A stretch of 33,659 bases of DNA from Gammaproteobacteria bacterium (GTDB taxonomy: Bacteria > Pseudomonadota > Gammaproteobacteria > JAJDOJ01): the NCBI GenBank assembly GCA_022340215.1, contig JAJDOJ010000059.1, forward strand, positions 1 through 33,659, given 5' to 3'. The notes beneath the pieces are model-generated. The model saw only the letters and a list, made by a program, of their open reading frames with translations, was not told the origin of the DNA and ran no database searches. This document shows, in pieces, positions 8,023 through 17,058 of this stretch. Position 1 is the first letter of the stretch, and every line of letters begins with the position of its first letter. The position numbers and the translations under genes were made by a program.

Positions 8023-10278
8023 ATGCTTGACAAGGAACTCGAACTCTCTCTGAACAAGGCGTTCAAGTCTGCACGGGACGACCGTCATGAATTCATGACG
8101 GTCGAGCACCTGTTGCTCGCACTGACCGACAATCCCACGGCGGCCGAGGTGCTCAAGGCGGTTGGAGTGGACCTGGCGAAGCTGAGTCAGGAACTCGGGG
8201 AATTCATCGTCGCCAACACACCGATCCTCCCCGAGGGCGATAACCGCGATACGCAGCCCACGCTGGGATTTCAACGGGTGCTGCAGCGCGCCGTGTTCCA
8301 CGTGCAGTCCTCGGGAAAGAAAGAGGTGACGGGGGCCAATGTCCTGGTGGCCATTTTCGGAGAGCAGGAATCCCAGGCGGTCTATCTGCTGAGCCGTTAC
8401 GACGTGGCCCGGCTGGATGTCGTCAACTTCATCTCCCACGGGATTTCCAAAGTCTCCGACGACAGTGAAGAGGATGCTGCGCAGCCGGCCGAGCAGGAAG
8501 GCCCGGAAACGGCGACGCCCAGGAAACCCCTGGAAAGCTTTGCGGTCAATCTCAACGAAATGGCGACCGAGGGCAAGATCGACCCCTTGATCGGGCGGCA
8601 GGAAGAGGTCGAGCGCACCATCCAGATCCTCTGCCGCAGACGCAAGAACAATCCGTTGTTCGTCGGCGAGGCCGGAGTCGGCAAGACCGCGATCGCCGAG
8701 GGTCTGGCAAAGAAGATTGTCGACGGCGAGGTGCCTGAAGTACTCAGTGAAAGCACCATCTACTCGCTGGACCTTGGTGCGCTCGTTGCCGGGACCAAGT
8801 ATCGTGGCGACTTCGAAAAGCGCCTCAAGGGGGTGCTCGGTCAACTGCGCAAGGAACCGCATGCGATCCTGTTTATCGACGAGATCCACACCATCATCGG
8901 CGCCGGTTCCGCCTCGGGTGGCGTCATGGATGCGTCCAACCTGATCAAACCCATGCTGGCCTCGGGGGAACTGAAGTGCATCGGTTCCACGACCTATCAG
9001 GAGTTCAGGGGCGTTTTCGAGAAAGACCATGCACTGGCAAGGCGATTCCAGAAAATCGATATCTCCGAACCCACGGTGGAGGAGACCTACAAGATCCTGC
9101 TCGGGCTCAAGGAACGTTTCGAATCCCACCATCAGGTGAAATACACCGGCAGGGCGCTTCACGCTGCGGCGGACCTGTCCGCGCGTCACATCAATGACCG
9201 CCACCTCCCGGACAAGGCCATCGACGTCATCGACGAGGCCGGAGCACGGGTCCGGCTTCAGCCCGCGGCCTCCCGAAGGAAGAGTATCTCAGTCAAGGAC
9301 ATCGAGAACATCATCTCAAGGATGGCCCGTATTCCGCCGAGAAACGTCTCGAAGTCGGACATGGAGACGCTCAGAACGCTGGACCGCGATCTCAAGATGG
9401 TGGTGTTCGGCCAGGACGAGGCTATTGACACCCTGACCACGGCCATCAAGATGTCCCGCACCGGACTGGGCGACACGGAGAAACCGATCGGTTCCTTTCT
9501 CTTCGCGGGTCCGACGGGTGTGGGCAAGACCGAGGTCACGCGTCAACTCGCTCACCTGATGAACATCGAGCTGATACGCTTCGACATGTCGGAGTATATG
9601 GAGAGACACACGGTCTCGCGGCTGATCGGCGCACCGCCCGGCTACGTAGGGTACGACCAGGGCGGCTTGCTGACCGATGCCGTGATGAATGCTCCGCACG
9701 CGGTGCTACTGCTCGACGAGATCGAGAAGGCTCACCCTGACGTCTTCAACCTCCTGCTGCAGGTCATGGATCACGGCACGCTTACGGACACCAACGCGCG
9801 CAAGGTCGATTTTCGCAACGTGCTCCTGGTCATGACCACGAACGCGGGCGCCGAGGAGATGAGCCGGGCCAGCGTGGGGTTCATGGTACAGGACCATTCG
9901 ACGGACAGCGGCGAGGTGATTCGCAGGACATTCACGCCGGAATTCCGGAATCGTCTCGACGCCGTGGTCAATTTCCGCTCGCTGGATCGGCGCACAATCG
10001 CCAACGTGGTTGACAAGTTCATCATCCAACTCGAGGCGCAGCTTCAGGAGAAGAAGGTGTCGCTGGTTATCGACGACGAGGCCCGGGCCTGGATCGCGGA
10101 AAAGGGCTACGATCCGAAGATGGGGGCTCGACCCATGGCGCGGGTCATCCAGGAGTACATCAAGAAACCGCTAGCCGACGATATCCTGTTTGGCCGCCTG
10201 AGTCAGGGCGGGCAGGTGCGCGTGACCGTAATCGACGACAAACCGGAACTGCAGTTCGAGGACGAGGCCGTCGTATAA
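8023..10278 (+). CDS. clpA: ATP-dependent Clp protease ATP-binding subunit ClpA
   Basis: ClpA is a hexameric AAA+ unfoldase that feeds proteins into ClpP. The 751-residue protein (758 in E. coli) has the Clp N-domain that docks ClpS ([29 protein letters not shown]), a first Walker A GEAGVGKT at residues 215-222, and a second GPTGVGKT at 496-503. The ClpP-binding loop reads VGF within ASVGFMVQD, a variant of the IGL/IGF tripeptide. The C-terminal [24 protein letters not shown] is typical. No clpP lies in the window. The stop is only 2 bases from repeat copy 2. Confidence 0.97.
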   Translation: MLDKELELSLNKAFKSARDDRHEFMTVEHLLLALTDNPTAAEVLKAVGVDLAKLSQELGEFIVANTPILPEGDNRDTQPTLGFQRVLQRAVFHVQSSGKKEVTGANVLVAIFGEQESQAVYLLSRYDVARLDVVNFISHGISKVSDDSEEDAAQPAEQEGPETATPRKPLESFAVNLNEMATEGKIDPLIGRQEEVERTIQILCRRRKNNPLFVGEAGVGKTAIAEGLAKKIVDGEVPEVLSESTIYSLDLGALVAGTKYRGDFEKRLKGVLGQLRKEPHAILFIDEIHTIIGAGSASGGVMDASNLIKPMLASGELKCIGSTTYQEFRGVFEKDHALARRFQKIDISEPTVEETYKILLGLKERFESHHQVKYTGRALHAAADLSARHINDRHLPDKAIDVIDEAGARVRLQPAASRRKSISVKDIENIISRMARIPPRNVSKSDMETLRTLDRDLKMVVFGQDEAIDTLTTAIKMSRTGLGDTEKPIGSFLFAGPTGVGKTEVTRQLAHLMNIELIRFDMSEYMERHTVSRLIGAPPGYVGYDQGGLLTDAVMNAPHAVLLLDEIEKAHPDVFNLLLQVMDHGTLTDTNARKVDFRNVLLVMTTNAGAEEMSRASVGFMVQDHSTDSGEVIRRTFTPEFRNRLDAVVNFRSLDRRTIANVVDKFIIQLEAQLQEKKVSLVIDDEARAWIAEKGYDPKMGARPMARVIQEYIKKPLADDILFGRLSQGGQVRVTVIDDKPELQFEDEAVV

Positions 10279-10280
10279 TA

Positions 10281-10438
10281 AGGCGATTGCCGGAAAATGG
10301 CATACCGGATCGCGCCGGATTTTCGTTCGTCATCCAGGCGCGACAACTGGCGCATAGTCGAACTATGCAACGGTTGTCGCAACACAGAGGACGGACGAAA
10401 AGACAAGCAGGGTGGTATGTCACTGACAGAAATCGGCT
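10281..10438 (+). repeat. Palindromic MITE-like element, copy 2
   Basis: This 158-bp copy lies between the converging clpA and infA genes, starting 2 bases after the clpA stop. Its apical stem is CATAGT-CGA-ACTATG. The lower stem has a T-G wobble. The right end carries one change (AATCGGCT). TA flanks both sides if the last T is counted as target. It may serve as a terminator for both genes, since no other terminator is visible in this gap. Confidence 0.9.
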
Positions 10439-10477
10439 AAGCCAGGGAGGAGTCAGCAAAGTATTGCGGGCCGGGAA

Positions 10478-10696
10478 CTATCTTCCACGGTAGACGATTC
10501 GACCCTTGCTGAGATCATAGGGGGTGAGTTCCACGGTTACCTTGTCGCCGGTCAGAATCCGGATGTAGTGCTTGCGCATCCTTCCGGAGATGTGAGCAGT
10601 TACGACGTGACCGTTTTCCAGTTCCACCCGGAACGTGGTATTCGGCAGGGTATCGATGACGGTTCCCTGCATCTCGATATGATCTTCTTTTGCCAT
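10478..10696 (-). CDS. infA: Translation initiation factor IF-1
   Basis: IF-1 binds the ribosomal A site during initiation. The 72-residue protein is full length and has the OB-fold pattern [40 protein letters not shown] and a terminal [13 protein letters not shown], almost the consensus sequence. It lies tail to tail with clpA, separated by repeat copy 2. In E. coli infA is also close to clpA, so this synteny is partly kept, but the serine tRNA found there was not seen. Confidence 0.97.
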   Translation of the reverse strand: MAKEDHIEMQGTVIDTLPNTTFRVELENGHVVTAHISGRMRKHYIRILTGDKVTVELTPYDLSKGRIVYRGR

Positions 10697-10731
10697 GCGG
10701 TTAGAATGCCCGGACGCGAAAATTGGCGGTC

Positions 10732-10759
10732 ATTATCGTCAAGTGGGATCAGAAAACAA
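10732..10759 (-). promoter_or_regulatory. Putative infA promoter
   Basis: On the minus strand, TTGTTT (10754-10759) and GATAAT (10732-10737) are separated by 16 bases. This lies about 36 bases upstream of the infA ATG. The -10 box matches the sigma-70 consensus at five of six positions and the -35 at four. Confidence 0.4.
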
Positions 10760-11010
10760 GGTCACGGGGCGTTTCCGTACCGTTCGCGGGGCGCCGGCAA
10801 GTGGCTCCCCGGCAGGTATCGGAAGGCACCGGGAACCCGACATCAGCCAGGGCGGGAGTCACTGGGCGGGGGCGGTTAAGGGCTGTCGAGACCGCATTTG
10901 TCACGACCCGGCTCCCCTGCATTTCCATCTCCACCGAGGATGGTGTCGCAAAAGTCTCTGAATCCGGATGAAGAGAAAGATACGAGCGCTGCAAGCGCCT
11001 GAGTTATTTA
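10760..11010. other. Gene-free stretch between infA and copy 3
   Basis: These 251 bases hold only short frames with no family resemblance. I looked for tRNA arms and a TTCRA T-loop on both strands and found none. No strong hairpin or promoter for the plus strand was seen. Confidence 0.4.
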
Positions 11011-11183
11011 AGGCGATTGCCGGAAAATGACATACCGGATCGCGCTGGATTTTCGTTCGTCATCAAGACGCGACATCAGGCGCATAGTCGAACCATGTCA
11101 CTCGAACTATGCAACGGTTGTCGCAACATAGAGGACGGACGACAAAGACAAGCAGGATGGTATGTCACTGACAGAAATCGCCT
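11011..11183 (+). repeat. Palindromic MITE-like element, copy 3 (enlarged loop)
   Basis: This copy is 173 bp, 13-15 longer than the others. The extra bases are in the apex, where GTCGAACCATGTCACTCGAA replaces the short loop, as if part of the apical stem had been duplicated. The ends are typical, with TA on each side. It has the GACGACAAAGAC right-arm variant shared with copies 5 and 6. It precedes fabD by 90 bases and sits where plsX and fabH would normally be. Confidence 0.9.
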
Positions 11184-11207
11184 AACCCCTCTTACACGAG
11201 TGCTCTG

Positions 11208-11241
11208 CCCCTCGCTTCGCTCTCCCCGCCGGGGCGAGGGG
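11208..11241 (+). repeat. GC-rich inverted repeat upstream of fabD
   Basis: CCCCTCGC at 11208-11215 pairs with GCGAGGGG at 11234-11241, and a smaller CCCCG/CGGGG hairpin lies within. It resembles common short REP-like palindromes in GC-rich genomes. It lies between copy 3 and the fabD ribosome-binding site. Confidence 0.45.
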
Positions 11242-11273
11242 ACTGGCTCTTGCGACACCCGCCTGAGGACAGG

Positions 11274-12215
11274 ATGAACGTTGCCATTGTATTTCCTGGT
11301 CAGGGCTCGCAGTCCGTCGGCATGCTCGGCGAACTCGCCGAGGCGCACGAGGAAGTGGGCCGGACCTTCGAGGAGCTTTCCGACACCCTCGGCGAAGATT
11401 TCACGACACTGGGGCGCGAAGGCCCGGCCGATACGCTCAACCGCACGGAGAATATCCAGCCGGCGATGCTGGCTACCGGCATTGCCGTGTGGCGGGTCTG
11501 GCGCGCTCAGGGGGGCCGTGACGCGGTCGTGGCGGCCGGGCACAGTTTCGGGGAGATTATTGCCCTGGTCGCTGCGGGTGCGCTGGACTTCAAGACCGCG
11601 GCAGGCCTGTCGCGCACCCGCGGTCGCTTGATGCAGGGAGCAGTCCCGCAGGGGAAGGGCGCGATGGCCGCGATTCTGGGGCTGGATGACGAACAGGTGA
11701 TTGCGCTTTGCGACGAGGCGGCCGAGGGACAGGTGCTCTCGGCGGTCAATTTCAACGCCCCCGGGCAGGTGGTCGTGGCGGGCCATGCGCAGGCAGTGGA
11801 CCGTCTGACCGTCGCGGCGAAGGCCGCCGGCGCCAAGCGGGCGCTGAAACTCGCCGTCAGTGTCCCCGCGCACAGCGCGTTGATGAAACCCGCGGCCGGC
11901 GAGTTCGCGAATACGCTGTCGTCGGTTACGATTCACGCTCCCCGCATCCCGGTGCTGCACAATATCGACGTAGAGACGCATGAGGACCCGGATTCGATCC
12001 GCGACGCTCTGACGCTCCAACTCTGCAGCCCGGTGCGGTGGGTGGAGACGATTAGGGCGATGCGCGAACGCGGTGCGGATATCGTTCTCGAGCTGGGCCC
12101 GGGCAAGGTGCTCGCAGGCCTGAATAAACGGATCGATCGCACCATGCCGGCAATCTGCGTCCAGGACCCATCGAGTCTGGCGCAGGCGCTCGAGGCCTAT
12201 GCGGAAGAAAACTAA
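11274..12215 (+). CDS. fabD: Malonyl-CoA:ACP transacylase FabD
   Basis: FabD moves malonyl from CoA to acyl carrier protein, supplying the extender unit for fatty-acid synthesis. The 313-residue protein has the N-terminal FPGQGSQ loop, the nucleophile S91 in GHSFGE (usually GHSLGE), a QPAML segment and the histidine in VPAHSALM. ATG 11274 follows AGGACAGG and matches homolog N-termini; an in-frame ATG at 11250 is poorer. It heads a run fabD-fabG-acpP-fabF. The upstream plsX and fabH that usually precede it are not here. Confidence 0.96.
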   Translation: MNVAIVFPGQGSQSVGMLGELAEAHEEVGRTFEELSDTLGEDFTTLGREGPADTLNRTENIQPAMLATGIAVWRVWRAQGGRDAVVAAGHSFGEIIALVAAGALDFKTAAGLSRTRGRLMQGAVPQGKGAMAAILGLDDEQVIALCDEAAEGQVLSAVNFNAPGQVVVAGHAQAVDRLTVAAKAAGAKRALKLAVSVPAHSALMKPAAGEFANTLSSVTIHAPRIPVLHNIDVETHEDPDSIRDALTLQLCSPVRWVETIRAMRERGADIVLELGPGKVLAGLNKRIDRTMPAICVQDPSSLAQALEAYAEEN

Positions 12216-12220
12216 CGACG

Positions 12221-12237
12221 CCGGTGGCACGCACCGG
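12221..12237 (+). other. Small hairpin between fabD and fabG
   Basis: CCGGTG and CACCGG form a perfect 6-bp stem with a 5-base loop, just after the fabD stop and before the fabG ribosome-binding site. It could stabilise the upstream message or tune fabG translation. Confidence 0.3.
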
Positions 12238-12251
12238 TCCTGGGGGAATGC

Positions 12252-12995
12252 ATGGCACTAGAAGGCGAAGTCGCGCTGGTTACTGGCGCGAGCCGGGGGA
12301 TCGGCAGGGCGATTGCGTTCGAACTGGGCAGACAGGGGGCGATCGTCGCCGGCACCGCGACCTCGGATTCCGGCGCGCTGGGAATTTCCTCGGCGTTGGA
12401 TGAGAAGGGATACCCCGGAGGGGGCTACGTCCTGGACGTTACCAGCGACGACTCCGTCAATGCATTGATAAAGACGTTGACCGAGCGTCACGGCGCGGTC
12501 TCCATCCTGGTCAACAATGCTGGAATCACGCGCGACAATCTGTTGATGCGCATGAAACCGGACGAGTGGCAGGACGTCATCAACACCAATCTCAGTTCCT
12601 CCTACCGCATGTGCAAGGTCTGCCTGCGAGCCATGATGAAGGCCCGCCGGGGCAGGATCGTGAACATCGCATCGGTGGTCGCGGCCTCCGGCAATCCCGG
12701 TCAGACGAACTATGCCGCCGCCAAGGCGGGTCTGATCGGTTTCACCAAGTCCCTCGCCGCCGAGGTCGGCTCCCGGGGGATCACCGTGAACGTGGTCGCG
12801 CCGGGATTCATCGACACCGACATGACGCGCGCACTGCCGGAGGCCCAGCGCGAGGCGTTGGTGCAACGCGTTCCCCTGGCGCGCCTCGGATCCCCGGAAG
12901 ACATCGCGGCGGCGGTAGCGTTTCTCGCGTCCGATACGGGTGGTTACATCACCGGCGAGACGCTGCACGTCAACGGCGGCATGTACATGACGTGA
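12252..12995 (+). CDS. fabG: 3-oxoacyl-ACP reductase FabG
   Basis: FabG uses NADPH to reduce 3-oxoacyl-ACP in each elongation round. The 247-residue short-chain dehydrogenase has the cofactor motif GASRGIG, NNAG, and the catalytic triad in IASVVAASGNPGQTNYAAAKAG (Ser, Tyr, Lys). The C-terminal ITGETLHVNGGMYM is diagnostic of FabG. ATG 12252 follows GGGGGAA. It is 36 bases downstream of fabD. Confidence 0.97.
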   Translation: MALEGEVALVTGASRGIGRAIAFELGRQGAIVAGTATSDSGALGISSALDEKGYPGGGYVLDVTSDDSVNALIKTLTERHGAVSILVNNAGITRDNLLMRMKPDEWQDVINTNLSSSYRMCKVCLRAMMKARRGRIVNIASVVAASGNPGQTNYAAAKAGLIGFTKSLAAEVGSRGITVNVVAPGFIDTDMTRALPEAQREALVQRVPLARLGSPEDIAAAVAFLASDTGGYITGETLHVNGGMYMT

Positions 12996-13183
12996 GTACT
13001 GCTCTGGCCCTGTGATAACTACGAAATTATCATATGGATAGGGCACTTAGCGTCGTCTGGCTTGCCAGAACGGTTTTATCTACAATACCCGCTCCCGCCG
13101 GGTGCTTGCCGGAATCGGGGAGCGACAGGATGATCCGCCGGTGGAAAGGGTTTATATACATAACGGCGTGGCGAACACAGCTA
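12996..13183 (+). other. fabG-acpP spacer upstream of copy 4
   Basis: No gene is seen here. In many gammaproteobacteria acpP follows fabG after about 100-200 bases and has its own promoter. Here the gap is 434 bases because of copy 4. A locally AT-rich patch lies at 13015-13036, and another (TTTATATACATAA) at 13151-13163, but I could not pair either with a good -35 box. Confidence 0.35.
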
Positions 13184-13342
13184 AGGCGATTGCCGGGAAA
13201 TGGTATACCAGTTCGTACCGGATATTCGTTTGTCATCAAGGCGCGACAACAGGCGCATGGTCGAACTATGCCACGGTTGTCGCAACGCAGAGGACGGACG
13301 AATAGACAAGCAGGATGGTATGTCAATTGACGGAAATCGCCT
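13184..13342 (+). repeat. Palindromic MITE-like element, copy 4
   Basis: This 159-bp copy lies between fabG and acpP. Its apical stem reads CATGGT-CGA-ACTATG, where one pair is a G-T wobble. TA flanks both sides. It lies 87 bases upstream of the acpP start, so it separates acpP from any promoter further upstream. Confidence 0.9.
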
Positions 13343-13429
13343 AAGTGCGAGCGCCGGATCAAAGATCGGAAGTGACAGACCCTGGCAAACCCTTTCTATC
13401 GAATATTTTCTTACGAGGATGGAAAACCA

Positions 13430-13669
13430 ATGAGCGATATCGCGGAACGCGTAAAAAAGATTGTGGTCGAGCAGTTGGGCGTGAACGAGGATCAGGTCAC
13501 CGAGGCGGCGTCTTTCGTTGACGATCTTGGCGCCGATTCCCTGGACACCGTCGAACTGGTCATGGCGCTGGAAGAAGAATTCGAGTGCGAGATTCCGGAC
13601 GAGGAAGCGGAGAAGATCACCACGGTGAAACAGGCGATCGACTACGTCATCGAGCACCAGGACGGATAG
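13430..13669 (+). CDS. acpP: Acyl carrier protein
   Basis: AcpP carries growing acyl chains on a 4'-phosphopantetheine arm. The 79-residue acidic protein has the attachment site S37 in the motif [18 protein letters not shown]. Length and sequence are typical of the primary AcpP. GAGGA lies about 10 bases before ATG 13430. The hairpin downstream and the repeat upstream suggest its expression can differ from that of its neighbours. Confidence 0.97.
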   Translation: MSDIAERVKKIVVEQLGVNEDQVTEAASFVDDLGADSLDTVELVMALEEEFECEIPDEEAEKITTVKQAIDYVIEHQDG

Positions 13670-13679
13670 CCTCTCCATT

Positions 13680-13709
13680 GTCCGCGGCGCTCGTGGGTCC
13701 GCTGCGGAC
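13680..13709 (+). terminator. Hairpin between acpP and fabF
   Basis: GTCCGCGGC and GCTGCGGAC pair at eight of nine positions across a 12-base loop, beginning 10 bases after the acpP stop. No T-run follows. It may reduce read-through into fabF, which would fit the higher demand for AcpP. Confidence 0.4.
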
Positions 13710-13775
13710 GTGGTGGCGGAAGGCGGAACCGTCGTTTCCGATCCCAAGGCATTCATTCAGTGCAATAGGTGACTT

Positions 13776-15017
13776 TTGTCCAAGAGAAGGGTAGTTGTGA
13801 CAGGACTCGGGATTGTCAGTCCGGTGGGCTCGACGATCGAGACGGCATGGGAAAACATCCTGGCCGGCCGCAGCGGCATCTCGGTGATCGATTGTTTCGA
13901 TGCGAGCGCTTTTTCGGTTCGGATCTCGGGGGCCGTCCGGGACTTCAACGTCGATGACTACATCACGCCGAAAGAACGAAAGAAGATGGATACCTTCATC
14001 TTCTATGGCATTGGCGCGGGCGTGCAGGCGATCAGGGACGCGGGGCTGGAAGTCACAGAGGAAAACGCGGAGCGCATCGGTATCGCGATCGGTTCCGGCA
14101 TCGGTGGGCTACCTACCATCGAGAGGAACTACGAGAATTTCCTGAAACTCGGGCCCAGAAAGATTTCGCCCTTCTTCGTTCCGGCGGCGATCATCAACAT
14201 GGTCTCGGGCAATCTGTCGATCATGTACGGGATGAAGGGCCCGAACATCTCGATTGTGTCGGCCTGTACCACGGGGACCCACAACATCGGTGACGCCGCG
14301 CGCATGATCGCGCACGGCGACGCCGATGTCATGATCGCCGGTGGCGCGGAGATGGCGACCTGTCCCCTGGGAATTGGCGGGTTTGCCGCGGCCAGGGCGC
14401 TGAGCGCTTCGCATAACGACGATCCCGAGAGCGCAAGCCGACCCTGGGACAAGAACCGCGACGGGTTCGTTCTCGGCGATGGTGCGGGGGTACTGGTGCT
14501 CGAGGAGTACGAACACGCGAAGCGCCGGGATGCGCGGATCTACTGCGAGGTGGCTGGATATGGGATGAGTAGTGACGCCTACCACATGACCCAGCCGGCG
14601 CCGGGGGGGGAGGGAGCCGCGAGATGCATGCTCAACGCCCTGTCCGACGCCGGGCTTAACGTCGAGGACGTTGACTACATCAACGCGCACGGAACCTCGA
14701 CGCCAGCCGGTGACATCGCGGAGACGCAGGCGGTCAAGGCCGCGATGGGAGATCACGCAAACAAGGTTGCCATCAGCTCGACGAAGTCCATGACCGGGCA
14801 CCTGCTGGGGGCGGCAGGCGGTGTCGAGGCCGTGTTCTCGGTACTCTCAGTGCACGATCAGGTGTTGCCGCCGACGATCAACTACGATACCTCGGACCCT
14901 GAATGTGACCTGGACTACGTGCCCAACACGGCGCGGGAGGCGAAGGTCAACGTTGCCATTTCCAACTCGTTCGGCTTTGGCGGGACCAACGGGACCGTCG
15001 CCTTCCGCAGGCTCTGA
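13776..15017 (+). CDS. fabF: 3-oxoacyl-ACP synthase II FabF
   Basis: FabF condenses malonyl-ACP with acyl-ACP during chain elongation. The 413-residue protein has the catalytic C164 in [11 protein letters not shown], the histidines in [11 protein letters not shown] and [15 protein letters not shown], and a C-terminal [10 protein letters not shown] take TTG 13776 as the start, since the resulting [12 protein letters not shown] is the normal FabF N-terminus; AGGTGA lies only 3 bases upstream, so the spacing is tight. A rare start codon and a tight Shine-Dalgarno spacing may lower its translation compared with acpP. Confidence 0.96.
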   Translation: MSKRRVVVTGLGIVSPVGSTIETAWENILAGRSGISVIDCFDASAFSVRISGAVRDFNVDDYITPKERKKMDTFIFYGIGAGVQAIRDAGLEVTEENAERIGIAIGSGIGGLPTIERNYENFLKLGPRKISPFFVPAAIINMVSGNLSIMYGMKGPNISIVSACTTGTHNIGDAARMIAHGDADVMIAGGAEMATCPLGIGGFAAARALSASHNDDPESASRPWDKNRDGFVLGDGAGVLVLEEYEHAKRRDARIYCEVAGYGMSSDAYHMTQPAPGGEGAARCMLNALSDAGLNVEDVDYINAHGTSTPAGDIAETQAVKAAMGDHANKVAISSTKSMTGHLLGAAGGVEAVFSVLSVHDQVLPPTINYDTSDPECDLDYVPNTAREAKVNVAISNSFGFGGTNGTVAFRRL

Positions 15018-15065
15018 GCGCCTTCGCACCTTTCCGTACCGGGGGGTGGCGCGAATTGCCGGGAC

Positions 15066-15929
15066 ATGAGTGAGGCTTCGGTCCGTACGCCGGCTCACAT
15101 TGCCGACCGCATGCTCGTAAACGGGCGCGAGTCCCTTGCCGTGCCCCCGGGTGATCGGGGATTTCTCTATGGGGAGGGCGTGTTCGAGACCATTGCCGTT
15201 CGTAACGCACGCCCCCTGAATCTCGATCGTCACTTGGCGCGGCTGTCGCGTGGATGCGAGCGACTGTTCATTCCCCCACCGAATACGGAACGGATCTCGG
15301 CCGAGGCGTACCGACTGGTCGGTGGTCACGAACGCGCCGTCCTCAAGATCATGGTGACCGGTGGGGAGGGCGACAGGGGGTACGCGCCACCGAAGAAGAG
15401 ATCCCCGAACCGCTTCCTGAGGCTCTTCCCCTGGCCGCACGGGATAAAGCGCTTCGACAGGACAGGCGTAGCGGTCAAGGTCTGCGAGACCCGGCTCGCG
15501 ATCAATCCCCGCCTGGCGGGCATCAAGCACCTCAACCGGTTGGAGCAGGTGCTTGCGGGAGCAGAGCTTGATGTGGCATTTGGCGAAGGGATCGTGCTGG
15601 ACTTCGAGGGCAACGCCGTCGAGGGAACCTCCGCCAATCTCATGCTGATCTCGAGCGGCACGCTGCTCACGCCCGATCTGAGTCGATGCGGCATCGAAGG
15701 TATCATGCGGAAACTGGTGCTGGAGGCGGCCTCGCGCCTCGACATACCCACCCAGGTAAGGAGGGTCTCACTCGACGAGGTCATGGAGGCGGAATCACTG
15801 TTCTTCACCAATGTCGTCCGCGGGATCCAGCCTGTCGTAAGGGTGGAGGAGCGCCATTTCAAGATCCATCCCTGGATCGACGCACTGCGAGAGGTCGTGC
15901 AGGGATTCGAGACCGGTGACGACCGGTAA
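15066..15929 (+). CDS. pabC: Aminodeoxychorismate lyase PabC
   Basis: PabC releases pyruvate from 4-amino-4-deoxychorismate to give p-aminobenzoate for folate. The 287-residue fold-type IV PLP enzyme shows GDRGFLYGEGVFETI, the PLP lysine K154 in GIKHLNRLEQ, and a C-terminal FFTNVVRGIQPV. Homologs begin near the second in-frame ATG at 15111 (MLVNGRESLAV), so the start at 15066 may add 15 residues. D-amino acid and branched-chain aminotransferases share the fold, but the place between fabF and mltG supports PabC. Confidence 0.9.
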   Translation: MSEASVRTPAHIADRMLVNGRESLAVPPGDRGFLYGEGVFETIAVRNARPLNLDRHLARLSRGCERLFIPPPNTERISAEAYRLVGGHERAVLKIMVTGGEGDRGYAPPKKRSPNRFLRLFPWPHGIKRFDRTGVAVKVCETRLAINPRLAGIKHLNRLEQVLAGAELDVAFGEGIVLDFEGNAVEGTSANLMLISSGTLLTPDLSRCGIEGIMRKLVLEAASRLDIPTQVRRVSLDEVMEAESLFFTNVVRGIQPVVRVEERHFKIHPWIDALREVVQGFETGDDR

Positions 15930-15949
15930 CGCTATTCGGGGGAGAAGAA

Positions 15950-16030
15950 ATGGATGAGCCGGACGACGGTGGAGTCGTGGCGGCGGGGCTTGCCACGGTA
16001 ATGTCGGGAAACTACGCGATCTCATGGTGA
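15950..16030 (+). CDS. Possible 26-residue leader peptide overlapping mltG
   Basis: A short frame begins at ATG 15950 directly after a good Shine-Dalgarno sequence (GGGGGAGAAG), encodes 26 residues (MDEPDDGGVVAAGLATVMSG...) and ends with TGA at 16028-16030. It overlaps the mltG start codon at 16024 in another frame. mltG itself lacks a clear ribosome-binding site, so ribosomes finishing this frame could restart at mltG. No homolog is known to me. Confidence 0.35.
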   Translation: MDEPDDGGVVAAGLATVMSGNYAISW

Positions 16031-17055
16031 TCCTGAAATACAAACCGGCCTGGGTATTGCTCGCGATCCTGATCGCGGTCGCTATGGCCCTGTTCGCCGA
16101 TTTCCGCAGGTTCGTGAATGCCCCCCTTTCGCTCCCGGAGGCCGAGGTGGTCTACGAGATCTCCCCCGGCACGTCGTTCGACGACCTCGCCCGTGACCTG
16201 GATTCCCGGGGCATCGTCGCGGAGCCCTTCTACTTCACTGTGCTCGCGAAGTTGCAGAACCGCACCAGTTCAATCAAAGCCGGCGAATATCGCATCGCTG
16301 AACCGCTGACCCCGAACGGTTTACTCGAGCTGTTCGTCGAGGGACGCGTTGCCGGGTATTCCCTGACCATTCCCGAGGGCTGGACCTTCAGGCAGCTATT
16401 CGAGGCGGTGCAGGCGCACCCGAAGATCGTGTCGACGCTAGAGCCAGGCCAGGATGTGATGGCGGCGTTCGGACGGCCGGATACGCATCCCGAAGGCTGG
16501 TTCTACCCCGATACCTATCGCTTTCCGGCCGGGACCACGGACCTGGCGTTCCTGCGACGGGCGCACGAGGCGATGGATCGGCGGCTGGCGGCCGAGTGGG
16601 AGGGGCGGATGCCGGACCTGCCGCTCGATTCCCCGTACGAGGCCCTGACACTGGCATCCATCGTGGAAAAGGAGACCGGCGCCGCGGCGGAAAGGCCCGA
16701 GATCGCAGCGGTGTTCATTTCGAGGCTGCGCAAGGGCATGCTGCTGCAGACCGATCCGACGGTCATTTACGGGCTGGGTGAGGCGTACGACGGCGACATT
16801 CGGTATCGGGACCTGCGCCGGGACACGTCGTACAACACCTATGTACACAGGGGGCTGCCGCCGACGCCTATTGCGATGCCGGGCGGGGACGCGATCCATG
16901 CGGTATTGCACCCAGCGGATTCGAGCGCGTTGTACTTCGTCGCCCGCGGTGACGGCAGTCATCATTTTTCCGAAACCTATGAAGCGCACCGCGAGGCAGT
17001 GGTCAGATACCAGCTCGAGGGAGATGCGTTGCGTTATCGCGAGCGGGAGGACTGA
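16024..17055 (+). CDS. mltG: Endolytic murein transglycosylase MltG
   Basis: MltG cuts nascent peptidoglycan strands at the inner membrane and so may set glycan length. The 343-residue protein has one N-terminal membrane helix (WVLLAILIAVAMALFADF), a LysM-like segment and a YceG catalytic domain with the likely catalytic E217 in IVEKETG, followed by SRLRKGMLLQTDPTVIYGL. The C-terminal YFVARGDGSHHFSETYEAH is also typical. It is 3 bases ahead of tmk and follows pabC, the usual order. Confidence 0.95.
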   Translation: MVILKYKPAWVLLAILIAVAMALFADFRRFVNAPLSLPEAEVVYEISPGTSFDDLARDLDSRGIVAEPFYFTVLAKLQNRTSSIKAGEYRIAEPLTPNGLLELFVEGRVAGYSLTIPEGWTFRQLFEAVQAHPKIVSTLEPGQDVMAAFGRPDTHPEGWFYPDTYRFPAGTTDLAFLRRAHEAMDRRLAAEWEGRMPDLPLDSPYEALTLASIVEKETGAAAERPEIAAVFISRLRKGMLLQTDPTVIYGLGEAYDGDIRYRDLRRDTSYNTYVHRGLPPTPIAMPGGDAIHAVLHPADSSALYFVARGDGSHHFSETYEAHREAVVRYQLEGDALRYRERED

Positions 17056-17058
17056 AAC

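Noticed and set aside
7933-9204. 423-codon open frame on the minus strand
   Set aside because: It is the antisense of clpA and shows no family pattern.
10287-10493. Short frames inside repeat copies (also 11017-11277 and 31689-31922) with similar sequences such as PDRAGFSFVI
   Set aside because: They resemble each other only because they lie in copies of the same palindrome. Copies 1 and 4 do not keep the frame, and the changes follow base pairing, not codons.
10697-11010. tRNA gene near clpA and infA, as in E. coli
   Set aside because: No acceptor stem or TTCRA T-loop was found on either strand.
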